Source of the DNA: Ectopseudomonas khazarica
GTDB lineage: Bacteria > Pseudomonadota > Gammaproteobacteria > Pseudomonadales > Pseudomonadaceae
Reading direction: 5' to 3'
DNA: 64,000 nucleotides
Assembly: GCF_004521985.1 (NCBI RefSeq)
Contig: NZ_SBHZ01000004.1
Location: 62,001 to 126,000 of the forward strand
A program made the position numbers and the translations under genes. Within the stretch, counting starts at the first letter, position 1. Each line of letters begins with the position of its first letter. Shown piece after piece: positions 59,515 to 64,000 of this stretch. Below the pieces are notes generated by a model. That model saw only the letters and a program-made list of their open reading frames with translations. It did no database searches and was not told the origin of the DNA.

Positions 59515-60257
59515 CAGCGTGCCTCCTTGTAGCGCTTGCGCGCTTCCAGCTGATGCCACCAGGTGTCTACGCTGTCACTGTGGCCCAGGTACGCCGCCAG
59601 CAGGGTGCGGACGTTCGCCTCGCTCCAGACGCTCGCGCGACGCAGCAGCGGTTCCAGGTCCTTGATCCGGTCGCGGCGGCCGAAAAGCAACGGGCGGGTC
59701 TTCTCCAGATCGATCAGTTGCGCCTCGAAACCGCCCCCCTGCTCACGCAAGAAGATGTGCTTGGGGTAGAAGCAGCCATGCATCTGCCCTGCCCGGTGCA
59801 GGACGCCCGCCAGGTCGCCCGTGGCCCGCAGGATCGCATTCTGCTGCGCCGCACCCAGCGTCGGCCATTGCGCCAGCCAGCTGTCCAGATCCTGCCAGCC
59901 GTCCAGCGCACGCGTCAGCAAGATCGCGCGGCGCTCGCCGGGCATGCGCCGCTCGCCGAAGAAGGCGGCCTGCAACGCCGGAATCGCCAGCTCGGCGTAA
60001 CGACGGATGTTGCGGAACTCACGGGCGAAGGTCGGCTCTCCCCATGGATGCAGGACGCTGCGCGTCAGGTGGTTGCTCTGCCGCTTGAGGTAGAACGCCC
60101 GCTCACCCAGGTCCAACCGATAGACGCTGCTCCAGCCGCCCCGCTCGGTGTTCGGTTCATCCACGGCCTCCAGCTTCAACGCCCAGAGTGCATCGAAACT
60201 GGCCAGACCATGCTGCTCGAGCAGCGCGCGATCCTGCTGCGAGACGAAATCCGTCAT
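59514..60257 (-). CDS. wapQ: LPS core kinase-like protein, WapQ/InaA-type, catalytic Asp replaced
   Basis: The 247-residue protein is of the Kdo/WaaP/InaA kinase fold: GGWSSVYRLDLGERAFYLKR (K58), AQLIDLEKTRPL near residue 180, and MHGCFYPKHIFL where WaaP has HRDCYICHFLL. The catalytic Asp is thus replaced by C162, with H167 kept. InaA-type relatives also show a KHIF motif. In P. aeruginosa the gene in this place is wapQ, proposed for a heptose phosphate. ATG 60257 overlaps the preceding gene by four bases (ATGA). Confidence 0.75.
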   Translation of the reverse strand: MTDFVSQQDRALLEQHGLASFDALWALKLEAVDEPNTERGGWSSVYRLDLGERAFYLKRQSNHLTRSVLHPWGEPTFAREFRNIRRYAELAIPALQAAFFGERRMPGERRAILLTRALDGWQDLDSWLAQWPTLGAAQQNAILRATGDLAGVLHRAGQMHGCFYPKHIFLREQGGGFEAQLIDLEKTRPLLFGRRDRIKDLEPLLRRASVWSEANVRTLLAAYLGHSDSVDTWWHQLEARKRYKEAR

Positions 60258-60988
60258 TCCCTACCCTCGAAAAATTTCAGCACCTGACGCAGGCGCCGCT
60301 TGTCGCGTGCGCCGAGGCGGTCACGGCCACGGTACTGCAGATAGAAACGCAGGCGCTGCGTTCGCGACAGCACGCGCTTGGCTACCTTGTCGAGGCAGGC
60401 CAGGTCCTTGACGATGCGATAGCGCAGCAGGGGGCCCCACCAGAAGCTGCCGGTGGGACAGTCGATGAAGAACAGCTCGGCCTTCTCGTTGACCAGCAGG
60501 TTGCGCCACTTCAGGTCATTGTGGGTGAAGTGGTGATCGTGCAACGTCCGCGTGCCCTTGGCCAGCTGTCGGCTGACGCGCATGACCCAGTCAGGGTCGG
60601 CCAGACGCTCGTCCTCACGATTGGCAAGCTCGGCAAGGTCAAGGGTGCCTTCCAGCTCGCGCGTCACCAGCGCCCCCCGCACGAAGGCACCAGCATTCCT
60701 CTCAAGCCCGTAGGCAACTATGGGAGCCGTCGGGATACCCCACTTGGCGAACAGCTTCAGGTTCTGCCATTCCGCCTTGACCCGCGGCCGCCCAAGATAG
60801 CGACGCAACCCCTTTCCGGCGCCCCAATATCGCTTGACGTAATAACGCACGCCTTCGCGCTCGATCCGGATGACTTCCGATAGAGGGTCCTTGGTGAGCC
60901 GCTCCCCCTGCAGAGCGAACACAGCCTCGAGCGAGCCAAAGGCCGCCAGCAGAATCGGCTCATTCACGTGATGCTTCCACGCCGACAT
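60254..60988 (-). CDS. wapP: LPS core heptose kinase-like protein, WapP-like
   Basis: The 244-residue protein has all kinase residues: VRYYVKRYW (K52), HNDLKWRNLL (D158, N163) and FIDCPTGSFWWG (D176). The PTGSFWWG stretch is typical of this branch. In P. aeruginosa wapP is proposed to phosphorylate a core heptose after WaaP. ATG 60988 follows GAGGGG by nine bases; a TTG at 60997 is too close to that site. It is followed by wapQ with a four-base overlap. Confidence 0.82.
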   Translation of the reverse strand: MSAWKHHVNEPILLAAFGSLEAVFALQGERLTKDPLSEVIRIEREGVRYYVKRYWGAGKGLRRYLGRPRVKAEWQNLKLFAKWGIPTAPIVAYGLERNAGAFVRGALVTRELEGTLDLAELANREDERLADPDWVMRVSRQLAKGTRTLHDHHFTHNDLKWRNLLVNEKAELFFIDCPTGSFWWGPLLRYRIVKDLACLDKVAKRVLSRTQRLRFYLQYRGRDRLGARDKRRLRQVLKFFEGRE

Positions 60989-60990
60989 AA

Positions 60991-61953
60991 CTAGCAACCC
61001 CTCACATCGGCGAGCGCACTCAAGATACGTCGCAAGGGAATGAAAGGCCGCCAGACCGTATTACCCATCCACTTGAAACTGATCACTGGATTGATGACCT
61101 GGTTGAGATCGTTGAAACCGGGACGCCAGGTGAAATCGTTACGACGACGCGTGATGGTGAATGTGCGCAGCCCAAGAAGCGAGCCAAGATGCCCGCCCCC
61201 CGAATCGTTACTGATGACCACGGAGCAGGTGCGCAGATAGTCGACCAGCCCTTTGAGGTCGGCGAATGCATGCACCGTGCAGCCCGGATACTGCGCGCTC
61301 AACGCCTGTTGCTCCGGCGGAATGCCGACGAACTCCACCTGCCAGCCCTTCACTGCCAGGTGTCGGGCCAGGCGCCTGAAGCCGGAGGTCGAGAAATTCT
61401 TGCTGACATGGGGAGTGGTCGGGAAGATCGCCACGCGGCGCTCGGCATCATCCGCGGGTTTCGGCAATGCCTGAAACCCGGTGATCGGCGCTGCCAGATC
61501 CAAACCCAGAATTTCTTCGGCGTACAGATCGATCCACTGCACCATCGTCTTGCCTGCCTTGGGGTTGCGGCAGATCACGTTGTGCGCCCCGGGGATCACC
61601 TGCCCCCTGAGCGATACCGGCTGCTCCTCTGGCTTGAACTGGCGCGGCAGTTTCTTGCCGGCCAGGTAGGCAACGTTATCCAGCTTCGTTTCCACCAGCC
61701 AATCGACAGCGCAGATCACCAGATCATTGCACGCTGCCAAGCCGACAACGTCTGGCGGTGCATCACCAGCCACGATCAGGCCTGGCAGATATTCACGTAT
61801 CGAAGCCAGCGAAACGGAGGCCAAGGTGATCTGCGCACCAGCGGCCTGCAGGCGCCAGGCCAGGCGCAGGAACAACGTGGTATCCCCCAGTGCCGGGCAC
61901 GGCACAAGCGCGACCTTCATCCCCGGGACGATCAATGTCTTTCTATCCGACAT
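60991..61953 (-). CDS. Family 9-type (heptosyltransferase-like) glycosyltransferase inserted between waaP and wapP
   Basis: The 320-residue product resembles GT9 heptosyltransferases: MKVALVPCPALGDTTLFLRLAWRL at the start, FPTTPHVSKNFSTSGFRRLARHLAVKGW, and VISNDSGGGHLGSLLGLRTFTI in the donor site. The ADP-heptose loop is only partly like WaaC/WaaF. It lies directly behind waaP (TAGATG) with wapP three bases on. I do not recall such a gene between these in PAO1. Its G+C seems lower than that of waaP, suggesting acquisition. Sugar and acceptor unknown. Confidence 0.7.
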   Translation of the reverse strand: MSDRKTLIVPGMKVALVPCPALGDTTLFLRLAWRLQAAGAQITLASVSLASIREYLPGLIVAGDAPPDVVGLAACNDLVICAVDWLVETKLDNVAYLAGKKLPRQFKPEEQPVSLRGQVIPGAHNVICRNPKAGKTMVQWIDLYAEEILGLDLAAPITGFQALPKPADDAERRVAIFPTTPHVSKNFSTSGFRRLARHLAVKGWQVEFVGIPPEQQALSAQYPGCTVHAFADLKGLVDYLRTCSVVISNDSGGGHLGSLLGLRTFTITRRRNDFTWRPGFNDLNQVINPVISFKWMGNTVWRPFIPLRRILSALADVRGC

Positions 61954-62760
61954 CTACAGTCGATCTCCATAGCGCTGCTTGCGCTCATACAGTTTCGCCG
62001 CCTTGCGCTCCAGCCAGGCGAGCAGGCGCGCTTCGTCGCGCAGCACCTGGCGCAGCGGGCGCTGGAAGTAGGTGCGCAGGAAGCGCAGCTTGTCGCGGCG
62101 GGTCAGGCCGATGTCCAGGGCCGAGAAATACAGGGCAGCCAGGTCCTTGTCGCGCCAGCGGCGCGGGGTTCGCTCGCGCACCTGGGCACGATGCAGATCG
62201 ATGACCGACAGGCGCAGGTCACCCGCCTGGATCGGCCGGTCGGTGTGCAACAGGAAGTGGCAGATATAGCAGTCGCGGTGATTGACCCCGGCACGGTGCA
62301 TGGTACCGGTCATCTGCGCCACTTCGCGGATCAGCGCCCACTTGAGTTCGGGCCGGGGTGGCTGCTGCGCCCAGTTGAGGCTGAGCTGCTCCAGATCCAC
62401 GGTCGGCGCCAGCTCCTCGGTGATGATGAACGAGTGCTGGCGCGCCGGGTTGCTGCCGCGCTCACCGTAGGCCACCGCCGTCATGGTCGCCACGCCGGCT
62501 TCGCCGAGGCGCTGGATCGCCTGCCACTCCTGAGCGGCGCCCAGTACGGGGGCCTTGGCGGTCAGCAGGTTCTTGACGATCTCGCCCCAACCGATGCCGC
62601 GATGAATCTTGACGAAATAACCGCGGCCGTCGACTTCGGTGCGCAGCGTACGGCGCCCCTCCAGCTCGCGGTAGACCTGCCCCTGCAGCGCCTCGACGGC
62701 AGCGAAGGCGTCACGGTTCGCCCACAGGCGCTTGAAGGGTTCGGCGAGAATCAGCTTCAC
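61954..62760 (-). CDS. waaP: LPS core heptose(I) kinase WaaP
   Basis: WaaP phosphorylates the first core heptose and is essential in P. aeruginosa. The 268-residue product equals the length I recall for that protein. It has YFVKIHRG with K51, NHRDCYICHFLL with the catalytic D163, and LSVIDLHRAQV with D188. The start is a GTG at 62760, five bases after GAGG, overlapping the waaG stop (GTGA). The reading frame is open much further upstream, but that is only the waaG shadow. Confidence 0.95.
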   Translation of the reverse strand: MKLILAEPFKRLWANRDAFAAVEALQGQVYRELEGRRTLRTEVDGRGYFVKIHRGIGWGEIVKNLLTAKAPVLGAAQEWQAIQRLGEAGVATMTAVAYGERGSNPARQHSFIITEELAPTVDLEQLSLNWAQQPPRPELKWALIREVAQMTGTMHRAGVNHRDCYICHFLLHTDRPIQAGDLRLSVIDLHRAQVRERTPRRWRDKDLAALYFSALDIGLTRRDKLRFLRTYFQRPLRQVLRDEARLLAWLERKAAKLYERKQRYGDRL

Positions 62761-63881
62761 GGGCACCTCGGGGCCAGGATCACATCCGCAGCCTTCTGCG
62801 GCATGGAATAGAGGTCGGCACTGTCGGCATAGGCCAGGCCGTTGCGCCCCCAGAACGCGCGGCGCTCGGGGTCGGCCAGCATGTCGGCCAGGGTGCGATT
62901 GAGGCGTTCCTGCTCGAAGGGGCTGGGCAGCACCCGCCCGCAATCGGCCTCGGCGATGTAGTGGGCGTAGCCACAGACATCGGTGACCAGCACCGGCAGA
63001 CCGGAAACCAGCGCCTCCAGCAGCACGGTGCCGGTGTTCTCGTTGTAGGCCGGATGGATCAGCAGGTCGGCACCGAGCAGGAAGCGCGGGATGTCGCTGC
63101 GCCCCTTGAGTATCTGCACCTGGTCGGACAGGCCCAGGGCCTTGACCTGCAGCAGGAAGGGCTTGGGGTCGTCCTGGCCGATGGCGATCAGCCGGGTGCG
63201 CTTGCGCAGCTCCCGCGGCAGCGCGGCCAGCGCCTTGAGGCTGCGGTCCAGGCCCTTGGTCTTGAACCCCGAACCGATCTGCACCAGCAGCAGGTCGTCG
63301 TCGCCCAGCTGAAACTCGCGGCGGAAGTCCGCACGCATCTCGGCGGCGTTCGCCGGCGCCCGGCGATCCTGGGCAATACCGGGTGGCAGCAGGTGGAAAC
63401 GCTGCAGCGGGGTCTTGTAGTGCTTGATGAACAGGGGCTGCTGCACCTCGGAGATCATCAGAATCTCGGTCTTCGACTCCGGCGCGAATACCGCGCGTTC
63501 GTAGTCGGCGAAGTGCTTGTAGCGCCCCCAGCGCCGGTAGATCGGATTGCGCAGGGTCTGCGCCTTGTCCTCGAAGCAACCATCGGCGGCGTAGTAGACG
63601 TCCAGCCCCGGCATCTTGTTGAAACCGATCACCCGGTCGACCGGATCACGCGCCAGGTCGGCCTGCAGCCAGGCGCTGAATTTCTCGTTGCGACGGTGGT
63701 TGAACAGTGCCCGCACCGGCGCCACGCGCACGTCGAAGCCTGCGGGAGTGTCGCCTTCCCAGATCGGGGTGTAGACACGAATGGCGTGGCCGCGCGCCTG
63801 GCACTCCAGGGCGATGCGCATGAAGTCACGCTGAAGCCCGCCGAACGGGAAGTACTTGTAGAGAACGAAGGCCAGCTGCAT
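62757..63881 (-). CDS. waaG: LPS core glycosyltransferase WaaG
   Basis: WaaG is the GT4 enzyme that adds the first outer-core sugar (GalN-type in Pseudomonas, glucose in E. coli) to heptose II. The 374-residue product has QLAFVLYKYFPFGGLQRDFMRIALEC, the YAADGCF segment, IGSGFKTKGLDRSLKAL, and the EX7E-type HPAYNENTGTVLLEALVSGLPVLVTDVCGYAHYI. ATG 63881 follows AAGGAG by five bases and lies nine bases after waaC. Confidence 0.95.
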   Translation of the reverse strand: MQLAFVLYKYFPFGGLQRDFMRIALECQARGHAIRVYTPIWEGDTPAGFDVRVAPVRALFNHRRNEKFSAWLQADLARDPVDRVIGFNKMPGLDVYYAADGCFEDKAQTLRNPIYRRWGRYKHFADYERAVFAPESKTEILMISEVQQPLFIKHYKTPLQRFHLLPPGIAQDRRAPANAAEMRADFRREFQLGDDDLLLVQIGSGFKTKGLDRSLKALAALPRELRKRTRLIAIGQDDPKPFLLQVKALGLSDQVQILKGRSDIPRFLLGADLLIHPAYNENTGTVLLEALVSGLPVLVTDVCGYAHYIAEADCGRVLPSPFEQERLNRTLADMLADPERRAFWGRNGLAYADSADLYSMPQKAADVILAPRCP

Positions 63882-63890
63882 AGCCGCTCC

Positions 63891-64000
63891 TTAAAGGGTG
63901 CCAGGAGGCGCCAGCAGCAGTGCCTCCAGTTCCAGGCCGACACGCTCGGCGCCCAGGCCGTCGAAGCAGGGCTTGTCGCGATCACCGCTGCCCGCACCCG
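63891..64000 (-). CDS. waaC: LPS heptosyltransferase I WaaC (partial, C-terminal end)
   Basis: Reading the minus strand up to the edge gives the last 35 codons ending GDRDKPCFDGLGAERVGLELEALL and then LAPPGTL with a TAA at 63893-63891. The CF-GL-ERV-ELEALL pattern is that of the Pseudomonas WaaC C-terminus. The rest is beyond the right edge. It stands nine bases before waaG, as expected for the waaF-waaC-waaG-waaP order. Confidence 0.8.
   Translation of the reverse strand, partial: GAGSGDRDKPCFDGLGAERVGLELEALLLAPPGTL

Noticed and set aside
62761..63579. Possible long N-terminal extension of WaaP
   Set aside because: The in-frame region overlaps waaG in another frame and has no kinase motif; the GTG at 62760 gives the known 268-residue length.

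Overview
The window is a high-G+C, gene-dense chromosomal segment of a Pseudomonas, most likely from the aeruginosa/mendocina side of the genus. The evidence is gene order: the run from miaA-mutL-amiB to parC/parE, thiC, tolC, waaA, hldE, msbA and the waa/wap lipopolysaccharide-core genes matches, with local rearrangements, the P. aeruginosa PAO1 PA4945-PA5011 interval as I recall it. That comparison is from memory, not from a search. There is no rRNA or tRNA, insertion sequence, prophage or CRISPR array.

Layout. 1-5.6 kb (minus): nnrD-tsaE-amiB-mutL-miaA, a tightly packed metabolite-repair / tRNA modification / cell-wall amidase / mismatch-repair operon, with queG divergent. 6.7-11.1 kb: orn, a membrane methyltransferase, rsgA, and the flagellar stator pair motA-motB behind a good FliA (sigma-28) promoter match. 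11.2-21.6 kb (mostly plus): an HDOD protein, rhodanese, psd, a PilZ-like protein, the type IV pilus c-di-GMP effector fimX, serB (minus) and a Smp/YtjB-family membrane protein. 21.7-26.1 kb: a Nudix-like unknown, a coupled aldo/keto reductase and FAD oxidoreductase, and an SMR transporter divergent from a LysR regulator with a palindrome between them. 26.1-40.6 kb: waaA, tolC, thiC under a TPP riboswitch, then nudF-DUF1249-cpdA-yqiA-parE-phytase-like esterase-retropepsin-parC and a PqiC-type lipoprotein. 40.7-48.9 kb (minus): two acyl-CoA dehydrogenases, hldE, a PIG-L de-N-acetylase (DnpA-like), Mig-14 and msbA.

49.1-64.0 kb is the LPS core/O-antigen-ligation region. Reading on the minus strand from the right edge: waaC (partial), waaG, waaP, a GT9-type transferase, three kinase genes (one with two kinase domains), a carbamoyltransferase, four glycosyltransferases and waaL, which ends in a terminator hairpin whose loop holds the waaL stop codon. 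Two plus-strand genes, a glycosyltransferase paralogous to one in the operon and a small degenerate kinase, sit between waaL and msbA. The 49-55 kb stretch and the GT9 gene look lower in G+C than the surroundings, as expected for a variable outer-core locus.

Functionally, waaA, hldE, waaC, waaG, waaP and the other core genes build the inner and outer core, msbA flips the lipid A-core, waaL attaches O antigen, and dnpA/mig-14 are linked to antibiotic and peptide tolerance. I found no clearly new defence or biosynthetic system. The most interesting signals are the LPS kinase array with several degenerate catalytic sites, the extra GT9 gene, the Nudix-like protein, the cyclase-like tail of the Smp protein, and several well-formed non-coding structures.
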